In this document: positions 8,636 through 18,791 of the stretch, in pieces
Layout: every line of letters begins with the position of its first letter
How positions within the stretch are numbered: position 1 is the first letter of the stretch
Assembly (NCBI GenBank): GCA_900551615.1
Contig: URWN01000005.1
Span: 1 to 64,000, forward strand
Length of the DNA: 64,000 nucleotides
Source of the DNA: an uncultured Clostridium sp.
GTDB taxonomy: Bacteria > Bacillota > Clostridia > TANB77 > CAG-508
Reading direction: 5' to 3'
Notes under the pieces: model-generated
The model's database searches: none
What the model was told of the DNA's origin: nothing
What the model saw: the letters and a program-made list of their open reading frames with translations, nothing else
Position numbers and translations under genes: made by a program

Positions 8636-9805
8636 CTATTTTTCCAATTCAATTCTATAAACAACACTTCTAGTATAAAAATCAACAAAATTAACTAATC
8701 CAAAGGCAAATAAAGCAATATCAGATTTACAAAATACTAAACAGATTAAAACTCTAATAAAACTTCCTATTGTAGAACCTAATAACAATATTTTAGGTTT
8801 TCCTTGCATAATACATAATGTTCTATAATTTTCAAAATGATATAAACCAAATACTCCAAATGTATAGAAAATAATATATGGAAAACAACTAGCCAATGGT
8901 AAGCTCCCATGTTGTAATAATAGATATATCACTGCAAATACATAATTTAATAGTATTATAACTGAAAAAACATCCTTTTTCATATCTATTATTCTTTGTT
9001 TTTGTTTTTGGTAGGATTCATGTGTTGGTATTTTTATCATTAATGTTGCTTGATATGCACTTGTTATCAATTCTAAATTTATACATATTGCATAACATAC
9101 TGTATGGATTGAATATTTTTCTGTTTCCATATGACTTGCTATTACCCCATATATCAAAACAAATATACGTGAAAATAATCTTTCCAAGGAAGTTGGTATT
9201 CCATATTTTTTAACATTTTCTATCACTTCTTTATCTGGCCATTTCATTTTTAACTTTAAATTATTCAACATATATATAATAGATATTATCCAAGAAATCA
9301 TTGTAGCTATAAATAGCATTTTTAAATTATGCGTTGTAAAATATGCAATTGAGTCTAATCCTATTAATGTAACATAATACACAATTAAACTGTATCTATA
9401 AAGCTTTAGTTCACCTTTTAACCTAACCATCTCAAATAGTGCATTTGCTAATCTTCCTAAAACTAGATAACCTATGTATAATATTAAAATATCAGATAAC
9501 AATTCCTTTTGAATATCTGTTAATCCAAAAATATTTACTATATAATTTCTTCCTAAAAATACTATTATCCCCAATACAAAACTTACTACTACATTTACAA
9601 TTAAATATGATGTTTCGTCTTTTCTTGCTGTTCTATATGTATATGTCCCCATTTCACTTAATGATTTTAATATTAAGTCTATTGAAAATAAGCTTCCACA
9701 TACTACTATTGCATCTATACTGATTGCGTTGTTGAATGCTGAGTCTATGCTTTCTGCTATTCCCATGAATATGAAACTTATTAGTATCGATATAAATTCT
9801 TTCAT
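8636..9805 (-). CDS. MATE-family-like multidrug/polysaccharide transporter
   Basis: A 389-residue integral membrane protein with about 11-12 hydrophobic helices from residue 3 to the end and short charged loops. The opening helices (ISFIFMGIAESIDSAFNNAI) and the middle loop at about residues 195-215 (KKYGIPTSLERLFSRIFVL) resemble the two halves of MATE exporters. The family exchanges cations for drugs or metabolites. It is the last gene of the long minus-strand cluster and follows an MFS gene by 39 bp, with ribosome binding site AAAGGAGG. Substrate unknown; assignment to MATE rather than another MOP-superfamily branch is moderate. Confidence 0.65.
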   Translation of the reverse strand: MKEFISILISFIFMGIAESIDSAFNNAISIDAIVVCGSLFSIDLILKSLSEMGTYTYRTARKDETSYLIVNVVVSFVLGIIVFLGRNYIVNIFGLTDIQKELLSDILILYIGYLVLGRLANALFEMVRLKGELKLYRYSLIVYYVTLIGLDSIAYFTTHNLKMLFIATMISWIISIIYMLNNLKLKMKWPDKEVIENVKKYGIPTSLERLFSRIFVLIYGVIASHMETEKYSIHTVCYAICINLELITSAYQATLMIKIPTHESYQKQKQRIIDMKKDVFSVIILLNYVFAVIYLLLQHGSLPLASCFPYIIFYTFGVFGLYHFENYRTLCIMQGKPKILLLGSTIGSFIRVLICLVFCKSDIALFAFGLVNFVDFYTRSVVYRIELEK

Positions 9806-9843
9806 TAGTCCTCCTTTTATAATCTTTATTAGTTCTTTAAAAT

Positions 9844-11034
9844 TTATTCCATATTTTCATATAAATATTGTTCTGTCTTTCTTAAATAAATTGCTGCAAT
9901 TATCAAGAAAAACATTAATATTGAAATTGTTATTGAAAGTATATTTATATTGTAAAAATAATTATATAAAACATATACTAGGCTATAGCTTATAACTTGT
10001 CCTACAAACATACAGATATTAAATATTACCATATGCTCTTTTTTATATTTTTCTAATCCATCCACCTTAGTTGCGGCATATACTGCACTACAAGATTCTG
10101 ATTCTATTATTGTTCCAAATGAATTCATTAATATATAATAAATTAATAGAGTTACAAAACTTGCATTAAATACTACAAATAATGACGAAATGAATATAAT
10201 AATAGCCATATATGGATAAAATTTCTTATTAATTTTTTTATTGTTTATCATTTTTAATATTTGCAAAGAAATAATTGATATTACTGCAAATAATGTATTA
10301 TAGTTTCCAAAACTCACTTCTGTACCTAATCTTAAAAATAATACAATTGGTAATAATTCTGTCATTGCTCCTTGTGCTGATATTCTTCTAAAAAACATAC
10401 ATTTATATATAGCTTTTAGATGGGGCTTTTCTTTGACAATTTCCCAAAATTCTTTGATATTCATTTTATTATCTTGTACTGTAAAATCTTTGATTTTCAT
10501 TGATATAGCAATAATTAATATTGTTTCTAATCCTAAGATTATAAATAATACATTATATGAAAATCTCCCTATTATAAATCCTGAAAACATAGGTGTTAAT
10601 ATTGCTGTAATATTTTCAAGTATATTTAAGTTAGCTAAATAACTACTCATTGATTTATTTGTGTTTGAACCTATTATCATAAGTTCATATGGTACAGAAT
10701 AAAATAAAACTCTTACTGTGTCTAAAGTTTTAAATAAATATATATGTTTAACAATATTTTCTTTGAATATTATTAATACAAAAATGCTTATTGCACTTAA
10801 CACAAAGCTTAGTCTATATATATAACTGGCATTTCTTGAATTTATTATTTTTAGTAATATGTATTCTAATAACATTCCTAGAAATACTGAATAAACTGTG
10901 TATTTTAATATAAAATTCAAATCATTATCTACTATTTTTAATATGTATATGTTAAAAAATAATGAAAAGAATACACTCATAAATTTTCTTAAAAATGCTA
11001 TTATTGCTATATATTTTCTATTTACTTGTTCCAT
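9844..11034 (-). CDS. MFS-type transporter
   Basis: A roughly 396-residue protein with twelve predicted membrane helices split by a charged cytoplasmic loop at about residues 180-205, typical of major facilitator permeases. The start at 11034 has AAGGGG at good spacing, whereas the TTG at 11049 does not. The start lies inside the end of the preceding transporter gene (overlap 17 bp), so the two are translationally coupled. The overlapping partner is of the same family and length, hinting at a pair that works together or arose by duplication. Substrate unknown. Confidence 0.72.
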   Translation of the reverse strand: MEQVNRKYIAIIAFLRKFMSVFFSLFFNIYILKIVDNDLNFILKYTVYSVFLGMLLEYILLKIINSRNASYIYRLSFVLSAISIFVLIIFKENIVKHIYLFKTLDTVRVLFYSVPYELMIIGSNTNKSMSSYLANLNILENITAILTPMFSGFIIGRFSYNVLFIILGLETILIIAISMKIKDFTVQDNKMNIKEFWEIVKEKPHLKAIYKCMFFRRISAQGAMTELLPIVLFLRLGTEVSFGNYNTLFAVISIISLQILKMINNKKINKKFYPYMAIIIFISSLFVVFNASFVTLLIYYILMNSFGTIIESESCSAVYAATKVDGLEKYKKEHMVIFNICMFVGQVISYSLVYVLYNYFYNINILSITISILMFFLIIAAIYLRKTEQYLYENME

Positions 11035-12232
11035 TTTTTTCCCCTTCAAATTTTTCTATATCTTTCAAAATGTATCCCATTAATGGTATTGATAATGTAA
11101 GAATTATCAAAGCAAAATTCAACGTCACAACATTAGAACTAATTCCTGCTATTAATAAAATTGTATAGCTTACTATTCTTCCTAAATTTAAAATTCCTTC
11201 TCTAAGAGAAAAGAATTCAGATTGGTCATCCTTTTGAATTATACTACTATCTGACATATTAAATAAACGTATTGTTCTTGAAAGGCTTAGTATTCCATTT
11301 ACAAATATTTCATAACAAAAACTATAAATTATGATTGTTATATTATTTGTATTCATTAGTACAATAAATACAGATATTACCGGAATAATACTTGATATTA
11401 TTAATGCCTTTTTGTCTGATTTATTTTTACTATATTTTCCATATAATTTAATTGTAATAATTGATAAAACCGTAGAAATTGATGATATTATCCCTAAATT
11501 CATGTTGGTTTTAAATACATTAAATATTAATATTGTTATTAATGTACCAAGTGCACCATCACTTATACTAAATCCAATTAAAAATTCTACTAAAAACATC
11601 TTTTTTATTTGTTTATTTTTTCTTATTCTTTTCAATGAATCCAATAAGTTATATTTTTTTAAAGTATTGATATTTTTTTCTGGTGTAAGCATAAATGACA
11701 AAACTATTTGTATTAAAGATATTATTAATATAATTATTGCTGTTAGCTCAAAGTTTGTAGCAGTAATTATTGTTCCAAGTAAAATTGGACATAGTACTCC
11801 AACTGTTGACACAATAATGTTTTTCTTAACTGTATAATCCGTTCTTTCTTGGTTATCTATTTTGTTTATAACAAATAAGTTATATGGAAACCAATATGTA
11901 CTTTGTGAAATTCCATATAATATAGATATTAACCCCAAATGATCTACAACTTTATCTTTTAAAATAACTATTGTCATAATATATATAAAGCTTATTATGA
12001 CACCTATCCTAAACATCCCTATTCTAAATTTATTTTTTACTATACTAGCTACTATAAAGCTTCCTATTCCCAATAGAATATATGAAAATATATAATAAAT
12101 TGATAAATCTATAATACTTTCTGATGAAGTTTTTATAAAATATGCTGTTAAAAATGGGCCTAAAAATATAATCATTATTTTCTTTAATGCATCAATCGCT
12201 ATTATTATATTTGCTTCTGATTTTAGTTTCAT
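11018..12232 (-). CDS. MFS-type transporter
   Basis: 404 residues, twelve membrane helices, with a central basic loop at about residues 185-210 (LKKYNLLDSLKRIRKNKQIKK). The early segment SILYGISQSTYWFPYNLFVINK near residue 105 resembles a feature of small MFS exporters found in Firmicutes antibiotic clusters. It is 9 bp downstream of a HAD phosphatase gene and overlaps the next MFS gene. Direction and substrate of transport cannot be read from the sequence. Confidence 0.72.
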   Translation of the reverse strand: MKLKSEANIIIAIDALKKIMIIFLGPFLTAYFIKTSSESIIDLSIYYIFSYILLGIGSFIVASIVKNKFRIGMFRIGVIISFIYIMTIVILKDKVVDHLGLISILYGISQSTYWFPYNLFVINKIDNQERTDYTVKKNIIVSTVGVLCPILLGTIITATNFELTAIIILIISLIQIVLSFMLTPEKNINTLKKYNLLDSLKRIRKNKQIKKMFLVEFLIGFSISDGALGTLITILIFNVFKTNMNLGIISSISTVLSIITIKLYGKYSKNKSDKKALIISSIIPVISVFIVLMNTNNITIIIYSFCYEIFVNGILSLSRTIRLFNMSDSSIIQKDDQSEFFSLREGILNLGRIVSYTILLIAGISSNVVTLNFALIILTLSIPLMGYILKDIEKFEGEKNGTSK

Positions 12233-12241
12233 AGTTTTCTC

Positions 12242-12937
12242 CTATATTTTTTCTATTAATTCACTAACACTTTTTACAATTTTTCCACTACAAATTTCCA
12301 TCAATTCTGGTACAGATTCTTCCATACAATATCCATTATAATTTTTTATCATTTCTATATCACTATAGCCATCACCAACCGTATAGATTCTATCCGGAGT
12401 AATTTTTTCTATCTGTGCTATTTTACTTATAGCATGTGATTTAGTTGTTTTATTTGATATTATTTCAACAGCATTTCCTGATACAAAATAACTATTCACA
12501 AATTTAGCATATTTCTCATTTATTAAAGAATTAATTTGTTTTGCTTCATCTTCTTCGTATTTAGCATGAATTTTTGTTAAATCTTTATCATTAAAATTAG
12601 TTCTGCTATTTTCTAAATTACAGCAAAAATATTTTATTGTTTTTTCGATTTCTAAATCTTTTTCAATATTATTTATTATATTATTATCTATTGTATAATT
12701 TAAAATAACATTATTATTTTTATCTAATATTGTTGCTCCATGATTAATTATTAAATAATCCCATTTCAATTTATATTGTTCTGCTTTTTTCATAAAATCC
12801 ATATAAGAACGTCCAGTTGCAAATATAAATATATTTCCTTTATCTCTAAATTTTTTTACGCTTGTTTTATTTTTTTCAATATCTTCATCATTTAAATAAA
12901 ATGTTTGATCATAATCGCTAACTAATATTTTTTTCAT
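12242..12937 (-). CDS. HAD-superfamily phosphatase, Cof-like (HAD-IIB)
   Basis: 231 residues with all four HAD motifs: DYDQT at residues 8-12 (nucleophile Asp), TGRS near 41-44 (motif II), a conserved Lys at about 165 (KTTKSHAI), and VGDGYSDIEM near 187 (motif III/IV). The cap position between motifs II and III places it with Cof-type sugar or nucleotide phosphate phosphatases. It overlaps the upstream transporter gene by 4 bases (ATGA). Substrate unknown. Confidence 0.82.
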   Translation of the reverse strand: MKKILVSDYDQTFYLNDEDIEKNKTSVKKFRDKGNIFIFATGRSYMDFMKKAEQYKLKWDYLIINHGATILDKNNNVILNYTIDNNIINNIEKDLEIEKTIKYFCCNLENSRTNFNDKDLTKIHAKYEEDEAKQINSLINEKYAKFVNSYFVSGNAVEIISNKTTKSHAISKIAQIEKITPDRIYTVGDGYSDIEMIKNYNGYCMEESVPELMEICSGKIVKSVSELIEKI

Positions 12938-14118
12938 TTTTCTAATACCTTTCCTGTTTTATCTATTGCAAAATTTTTGTTAAATATAATATTAACCGTC
13001 AAAAATTGATACAACGAAGATGTCACTTGTCCAATTCCAGTACAATATGGTGTTTTTAGTAATGATATAAATATCCTTAATATTCCTGCAGTAATTTTGT
13101 TTGTTGTTATTTCTTTAGCAAATTTTGTTAATTGCAAGTAACAAGTTTTTATTTTATATACTGGATATATGCTAAAATTAATTAACTCAAAACTTAGATA
13201 TATTAATGTTATTCCTAAATCTAATTCATAAAATCTATATGAAATTAATAACATAATAAATATTGTAGCCAATAAAACACCTTCTAATTTATAAGCATTA
13301 TTTCTGTGTTCTTTATAATTAAATTCATTTTTACTTATATCTATTTTTGCAACAGTTGAAATTGATTCAAATGAATCCCATTGTGTATCTGTTATTAATG
13401 CTACAAAATTTAGTGCAACAGTATATTTTTCTCCAAATTCCAATGCATTGCTTAATCCAAATAAGAAAATTAAAAAAAACAATATATTGTTTACAATTTC
13501 TACTGATTCATATTTTATATATTTTATTATATGTAACTTGAATTTAAATTTTTTGTACTGTTTTATTGTGACTATTAATGTGTAAATAGCTATTGATATT
13601 AATGTAATTGCAACAATAATTGTTTTGTTTTTCGTAAATATAGCAGTTAGTATTAATACAATAAAATTTAATAAATTTAATTGTATACAATATTTATTTG
13701 CTTTTTTCTCTTCTCCAGCAAAATATAATTTTTCTAATACAAAAGAAAAAACTAGCTGAATGTATAATTGTAATATAGAATATACAGCAAATTCTTTGTA
13801 TGTTTCAAAATCCATATTCATAAATTCCACATATTTTTTTACATTTATTGCAAATAATCCAAATATTATTAGCCCTACTATTATTCCAGCTGTCATTCCA
13901 GATAAAACTGCATTTTCATCTTTATCCTTTTCTTTACTTATATTGGGTCCTGTTGCAAATATTGATTTTAATAATGCCCATATAAATTGCAATGGATATG
14001 TTAATGTAAATACATTTACTAAATTTTTATCTACTAATAGTCCTAGACAAAACCAAGATAATATTGGTATAAACGAAAATATTGCTGAATTACTTGCTAT
14101 TCGTAATAATCGTTTCAT
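12934..14118 (-). CDS. Multi-spanning transporter, MATE-like
   Basis: A 394-residue membrane protein with about twelve hydrophobic helices. The N-terminal part (KRLLRIASNSAIFSFIPILS) and the overall spacing resemble MATE/MOP exporters, though conservation is weak. A long soluble loop around residues 240-275 (ITDTQWDSFESISTVAKIDI) separates the halves. Overlaps both neighbours by 4 bp, so it is firmly inside the operon. I call it a transporter with confidence but its family only tentatively. Confidence 0.6.
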   Translation of the reverse strand: MKRLLRIASNSAIFSFIPILSWFCLGLLVDKNLVNVFTLTYPLQFIWALLKSIFATGPNISKEKDKDENAVLSGMTAGIIVGLIIFGLFAINVKKYVEFMNMDFETYKEFAVYSILQLYIQLVFSFVLEKLYFAGEEKKANKYCIQLNLLNFIVLILTAIFTKNKTIIVAITLISIAIYTLIVTIKQYKKFKFKLHIIKYIKYESVEIVNNILFFLIFLFGLSNALEFGEKYTVALNFVALITDTQWDSFESISTVAKIDISKNEFNYKEHRNNAYKLEGVLLATIFIMLLISYRFYELDLGITLIYLSFELINFSIYPVYKIKTCYLQLTKFAKEITTNKITAGILRIFISLLKTPYCTGIGQVTSSLYQFLTVNIIFNKNFAIDKTGKVLEK

Positions 14119-14696
14119 TTGTTTTCTCCTATTTTTCCGTTTTTATATTGGTACTCTCTAATTTCACAATTTTTTATTTTTGCACTAACAACAATTCCTT
14201 CTTCACTTATTCCGTTAAAATATGCATTAATTGCTCTACAAGTTCCGCCATGTGTAACTAGCAAAATATTTTTATCTTTATATTTTTCTTGTATTTCATC
14301 TAATAAATTCCATACTCTTTTACATACATTTTGTATAGGTTCTACTTTCAGCTTATTCCAATTTAAATTATAGTTATTTATTATATCTATATCTTCATTT
14401 ACTATACTAGGCCATTCCTCTTTTGTTGTTCCTTCTATATTTCCACAATTTCTTTCTATTATTCTTTCATCACTTATAATTTTACAATCTATTGCTTCAT
14501 TTATTATTTCCGCAGTTTTTCTTGCTCTTTTTAATGGTGAACATATTATCAAATCTATTTTATGGTCTTTTAATTGTGTTTTTGCTTTCTTAGCCTGTTC
14601 AATTCCTGTACTATTTAATTCTATATCTGTTCTTCCTTGGCATTTTCCTGCCACATTCCAATCTGTTTGTCCATGTCTTATTACATATAATTTCAT
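14115..14696 (-). CDS. Histidine phosphatase superfamily protein (phosphoglycerate mutase-like)
   Basis: 193 residues beginning with the catalytic signature RHGQTDWN at residues 7-14. The second arginine follows in CSPLKRARKTA, an acidic catalytic region in ERNCGNIEG, and the second histidine in LVTHGGTCR near residue 148. The family dephosphorylates small metabolites such as alpha-ribazole phosphate, sugar phosphates or nucleotides. It overlaps both neighbours by 4 bp. With two HAD enzymes, an HD enzyme and a nucleoside hydrolase in the same operon, a metabolite phosphate is a likely substrate. Confidence 0.85.
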   Translation of the reverse strand: MKLYVIRHGQTDWNVAGKCQGRTDIELNSTGIEQAKKAKTQLKDHKIDLIICSPLKRARKTAEIINEAIDCKIISDERIIERNCGNIEGTTKEEWPSIVNEDIDIINNYNLNWNKLKVEPIQNVCKRVWNLLDEIQEKYKDKNILLVTHGGTCRAINAYFNGISEEGIVVSAKIKNCEIREYQYKNGKIGENK

Positions 14697-15541
14697 TCTT
14701 TTAACTCCCCATATCCTTCATATATTGTTCCATTATTTATCAAAAATTCTTTTATACTTTTTTGTAATCTAGTTGTTTCTGGTAATTGATGATAATTATC
14801 ACATTTTTTTAAATTAAATACAAAATTCAATACATCGTTTATTCCATTTTTAGAACTCTGTATTTCAAAAAGTTCTTGAAATTTTTTTATATTAGACTTC
14901 TCATCTAACATTGTTGATATTTCTTTACTTAATAACCATGATTCACAAATATATTTCGGATTTTCTATATTATAATATTTTTTTAATAATTCTTTTGAAT
15001 TTAGTAATGAATCTTTTACTTTTTCTATATCAAGTTTTTTTCCTGCTGGTATATGTATTTTAACATTATTGTTAGTAGTTGGTTCAAACTGCAATCTTCC
15101 ACATTCTATTAATCTTGCATTTATAAAATATGTTCCCCATAACATTTGTGAAATTCGGATTCCTTCATAATGTTTAATTAGAATGTCATTTAATAAACAT
15201 TCTTTTACTCTTTGTTTTTGAATTTCTATTTGTTCATTATCAAAATTATATTTGCTAATATTCTTCTTATGATACTCAAATCCCAACAATAGCAACACAC
15301 TTGTTATAAATGGATTTACGTTTTCTCCAAATAATATATTTATATTTTTTTCTTCCCATAGTTCTCTAAACTTTTCTGTTTTATCAATATATAAGATTTC
15401 ATATATTTCATTTGTTTTATCATATATTTTTTTATTATTATTAGTTTCATCTATACATCTATTACATTTTTCATAGTAATCTATATCTTTTATAGAATAG
15501 TACTCCAATGCTTCTTTTATTTTTTCTTTACTTAACAACAT
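14693..15541 (-). CDS. GNAT-like acyltransferase (GNACAT type, NAT_N plus C-terminal GNAT-like domain)
   Basis: 282 residues. The central ECGRLQFEP near residue 143 and IHIPAG near residue 160 are characteristic of the acyltransferase family with an N-terminal NAT_N domain and a GNAT-like C-terminal domain. The C-terminal half holds LLKKYYNIENPKYICESWLL and LPETTRLQKSI. Members are usually annotated only as acyltransferase domain proteins and appear in secondary-metabolite or tailoring contexts. The 4-bp overlap with the phosphatase gene shows co-expression. Substrate unknown; family assignment is from motif recall, not a search. Confidence 0.6.
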   Translation of the reverse strand: MLLSKEKIKEALEYYSIKDIDYYEKCNRCIDETNNNKKIYDKTNEIYEILYIDKTEKFRELWEEKNINILFGENVNPFITSVLLLLGFEYHKKNISKYNFDNEQIEIQKQRVKECLLNDILIKHYEGIRISQMLWGTYFINARLIECGRLQFEPTTNNNVKIHIPAGKKLDIEKVKDSLLNSKELLKKYYNIENPKYICESWLLSKEISTMLDEKSNIKKFQELFEIQSSKNGINDVLNFVFNLKKCDNYHQLPETTRLQKSIKEFLINNGTIYEGYGELKE

Positions 15542-15549
15542 TTTTTCTC

Positions 15550-16005
15550 CTATTTTAAATAATATTCCATCATTAATGGATCACTCTCAAATCCATAGCT
15601 TTTATAGATAGAAATCGCTTCTGGATTATCACTACAAAGTTTCAAAATTTCTAAATTCTGTTTTTTTGCAAATTTTATACATTCGCCTATTAATTTTGTC
15701 TGAATACCTTTTTTTCTATATTCACATAATGTAAATACATCACAAATATATCCTTCTTTTCCACTGATTGCACACTGAGGCATATAATTTATGATTTGTA
15801 AGCCACATGTAGCTATAATATGATTTTCTTGTTCTTCTACAAAAAAAATTATATCTTCATTTAAATGTCTAATTAGAAATTTTTTTGTTACTTCATAAAG
15901 TCTTTTATCTTCTCCTTCTGGATAATCTTCCTTCCAGTCTTCTCTTTGTTGTAAAACTCGTAATTTTGAAAGTTCTTCTATATCCCTTTTCTCAGCAATT
16001 CTCAT
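15550..16005 (-). CDS. GNAT-family N-acetyltransferase
   Basis: About 151 residues from the ATG at 16005, chosen because TGGAGGAAAT precedes it; the open frame runs up to 16041. Motif A of the GNAT fold is visible as CEYRKKGIQTKLI (the R/Q-x-x-G-x-G/A acetyl-CoA loop), followed by LCSDNPEAISIYKSYGF typical of motif B. The family transfers acetyl from acetyl-CoA to amines on antibiotics, proteins or metabolites. It lies between two membrane transporters and the acyltransferase gene, which favours a small molecule as substrate. Confidence 0.82.
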   Translation of the reverse strand: MRIAEKRDIEELSKLRVLQQREDWKEDYPEGEDKRLYEVTKKFLIRHLNEDIIFFVEEQENHIIATCGLQIINYMPQCAISGKEGYICDVFTLCEYRKKGIQTKLIGECIKFAKKQNLEILKLCSDNPEAISIYKSYGFESDPLMMEYYLK

Positions 16006-16045
16006 ATTTCCTCCATATCTATTTTCTTTATCTTTTATCAAATAA

Positions 16046-17335
16046 CTAACTATCCATAATACTTATTTGTTTATTTTGTTTTTCTATATTTAGGTATTTA
16101 TGTTTTGATAAATGTTTTTGTGCTATACAATAAACTGCATATGCAATCCATACACCTTTAATTCCTAACACAGTATATGACAAAATCGTTGCAACTACAA
16201 TTTTTATTAATGATGTAATAAAATTTCTTTGTGCTAAAAATTTAAATTCTCTAGTTCCTCTAAGTATTGCACAATAAAACATACCACTTATTTCTTCATA
16301 TTGTCCTATTATTAATAATGGCAATACAGAATAAAAAATTACCCATAATTCATTTTCTTTAAATGATATATCTGCAATTATAATAGCAATAATTACTGTA
16401 CAAACTGGAACTATAACGGAAAATATGTTTATTAATTTTCTTCCTACACTTTTAGCATTTTTCATTTTTTCTTGGTCTTTTCTTCCAGATTCTATTCCAA
16501 TACTTATTGAAATGCCATCACCAAGTCCCTGTATAAATGCTTGTGATACATCTCTTATTTGTATTACAATTACATGTACTGCATATTCAGTAGGTCCAAT
16601 TCTTGATACTAAAATATTAAATATAAATTTATCTATTCTTGATGCTAATCTTTCCATACAATTCCATTTAAATAATTTCAATATTTTTTTAGATATTTCT
16701 TTATCAAATTTATATTTTATAGTAGAGTTCGATTTTAATATTAAATAAATACAAAGCCCTGTATCAATGCTTATTGTAACCCATGCTACTCCAGCTACTC
16801 CACCTCCTAATTTTACAACTATTACGTCTAAAATCAAATTACAGATTACCGCTATAATTTTTAATGTCATTATCATTCCTTGTTTTCCTATTGTCCTTTG
16901 GTGTCCTGTAAGGACTGTAACCATAGCATTTGGAATAAATCCTATTAATCTTATTAACATATATGTAGTACAAATTTTATCAACATTAAAAAGTCCTGGT
17001 AATAGTGGATTTATAAAATATACAACTATAATTGTTATAATTGATATTACTAATGTTATTAATATTGAATTTCCTGTTATTTTTTTAGCTTTTTCTGTGT
17101 TGTTTTCTCCTATTGTTTTTGAAAGTAATGCTGTATTAGAAATATTTAAAGCCATTATACTCATTTGCATTATATCTATTATTACTCCCGCTGCTCCTAT
17201 TGCACCTACAGCATTCGTTCCCAGTCTAGTTACAACAATTGTATCTACTAATGTCATTAATGTATTTATAAAATATTCTAAAGCTATTGGTATAGATATT
17301 TTTAGTTGCTTTTTTACTGTTAATTCTTCATTCAT
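16046..17335 (-). CDS. MATE-family efflux transporter
   Basis: A 429-residue protein with twelve helices and clear MATE features. The first helix reads ISIPIALEYFINTLMTLVDTIVV, the second has GTNAVGAIGAAG, and the second half repeats the fold (KWNCMERLASRIDKFIFN, then SQAFIQGLGDGISI). MATE proteins export cationic drugs or metabolites against Na+ or H+. This is the most convincing of the three MATE-like proteins of the cluster. The C-terminus (residues 410-429) is polar. Four bases separate its stop from the next open frame. Confidence 0.85.
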   Translation of the reverse strand: MNEELTVKKQLKISIPIALEYFINTLMTLVDTIVVTRLGTNAVGAIGAAGVIIDIMQMSIMALNISNTALLSKTIGENNTEKAKKITGNSILITLVISIITIIVVYFINPLLPGLFNVDKICTTYMLIRLIGFIPNAMVTVLTGHQRTIGKQGMIMTLKIIAVICNLILDVIVVKLGGGVAGVAWVTISIDTGLCIYLILKSNSTIKYKFDKEISKKILKLFKWNCMERLASRIDKFIFNILVSRIGPTEYAVHVIVIQIRDVSQAFIQGLGDGISISIGIESGRKDQEKMKNAKSVGRKLINIFSVIVPVCTVIIAIIIADISFKENELWVIFYSVLPLLIIGQYEEISGMFYCAILRGTREFKFLAQRNFITSLIKIVVATILSYTVLGIKGVWIAYAVYCIAQKHLSKHKYLNIEKQNKQISIMDS

Positions 17336-17370
17336 TTTTCTTTATCCTATATTATTTTTTATTATATATT

Positions 17371-17952
17371 TTACAAATTATCTTTTATACTAGGAAATAA
17401 ATCATAAACATTAAATCCTAATTGTTCATCAATATATTGCTTTAATTTATAAGTTTCTTTTATATGATATTGTGTATTTTCATGTGCACCCTTTCTAATT
17501 ATTAAATCTATCAACCTCTTATCAACAGTCATAATAATATCAGTACACATCAAATCACATAAATTTATTATTTTTTCATATATTGTATATTCATGATTTT
17601 TAATAAATTCTGTTCTAAATGGTATATCTCTTGGAATTCCACCTGCTGTACAATAAACATCATTGTTTAAATATGAATGTGTTAGACAAATATTTGCATA
17701 TTCATCATCATATCCTAATTCTTTAAGATAGTTGTATCCTTGCATTACATGGTCTTTTCCATCTCCTACAGATCTTCCTATATCGTGTATATACCCTAAT
17801 ATTTTTGCATAATCTACATCTAAGTTTAACTTTTCTGCTATTTTTCCTGCTGAATCTCCCACACAAATTGAGTGGTTTATCCAGTGATCATCTGATGCTT
17901 TTTTTCTTGCTTCTTCTAACATTTCTCTTGCTTTTTCCACTGTTAATTTCAT
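17371..17952 (-). CDS. HD-domain phosphohydrolase
   Basis: About 193 residues from the ATG at 17952, which has GGAGG in front. The HD metal-binding set is visible: His in WINHSICVG, the HD doublet in GYIHDIGRSVGDGKDH, and a later Asp in NLCDLMCTD. HD proteins of this size hydrolyse nucleotides or nucleotide-like phosphoesters; specificity cannot be read. Its place next to the nucleoside hydrolase genes suggests nucleotide turnover, an inference from context. Confidence 0.82.
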   Translation of the reverse strand: MKLTVEKAREMLEEARKKASDDHWINHSICVGDSAGKIAEKLNLDVDYAKILGYIHDIGRSVGDGKDHVMQGYNYLKELGYDDEYANICLTHSYLNNDVYCTAGGIPRDIPFRTEFIKNHEYTIYEKIINLCDLMCTDIIMTVDKRLIDLIIRKGAHENTQYHIKETYKLKQYIDEQLGFNVYDLFPSIKDNL

Positions 17953-17988
17953 ATTTTTACACTCCTCCCTTTTCTTTAATCTTCTCAT

Positions 17989-18715
17989 CTATTGTACAAA
18001 TTTGTTAAACAAATCCTTATAAATTTTATCAGCATCTAAATAATTAACAAATGTAACTTTATGTCTATTTTCTGATAATTCATATGATGTATCCTCTTTT
18101 ATAATTGGGCAACTGACTTCTTCTGTTTCAAAGCAAGTTTTATTTATCATATATGCAATAACACTTATGTCCCAAATAACTCTTCTTTCTTGTATTCCAT
18201 GATATGTATCATTATAAAATCTTTGGCATAAATAATCGCATACTTCATTTTTTCCTTTTAAAAAATGTTCTAATTCATATATTGAAGTTTTTAAATTAGA
18301 TGCCACATTTTTGCAAGGAATCACTGTTAATTTAACTTTTGATTCATATAATTCTCTAACTGCTTGTACATCTTGTCTAAAATTAAACTCTCTATTATTT
18401 TTCATTTTTGTTAGCAATCTCTATAATTTTATTTACTGCATCACTATTTTTGTTATATCCATTACATATATAATCTAAAGAACCTTTAAATACTTTATTT
18501 TTTGTTTCAAAATTTAACCAATTGCATATTTTTAATATTTCGTTATAACTCTTTTCTGTTGTTTCCTCTATTGTTTCTTTTCTATCACTATGCGAATAAG
18601 GTGCTACTGTAATTGCTTCAATATTGAATTTATCTTGATTTTTTAATAAATATGCAAGAGCAAATTGGTCATCACATTCATTATATGTATCTGTATCTAA
18701 TATTATATTGTCCAT
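17989..18715 (-). pseudogene. Decayed copy of the nucleoside hydrolase domain
   Basis: Two frames (18715-18395 and 18417-17989) together match the C-terminal half of the neighbouring fusion protein. They share LDTDTYNECDDQFALAYLL at the start and KLTVIPCKNVASNL, ERRVIWDISVIAYMIN and CPIIKEDTSYEL later. About 120 bp are missing relative to the intact copy, removing roughly 40 residues from the IGPITNIAL region to the TGGHS motif, and the frame shifts at the junction. The intact copy has short AAATAAAAA repeats at both ends of the missing piece. It also lacks the N-terminal HAD domain. It is an inactive tandem duplicate. Confidence 0.85.
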
Positions 18716-18791
18716 ATTATTTTCTCCTTTATTTTATTTTATTTCAAACCATTATGATAATTTTACAATTATGTCTCAGACTTTTTTCTCT

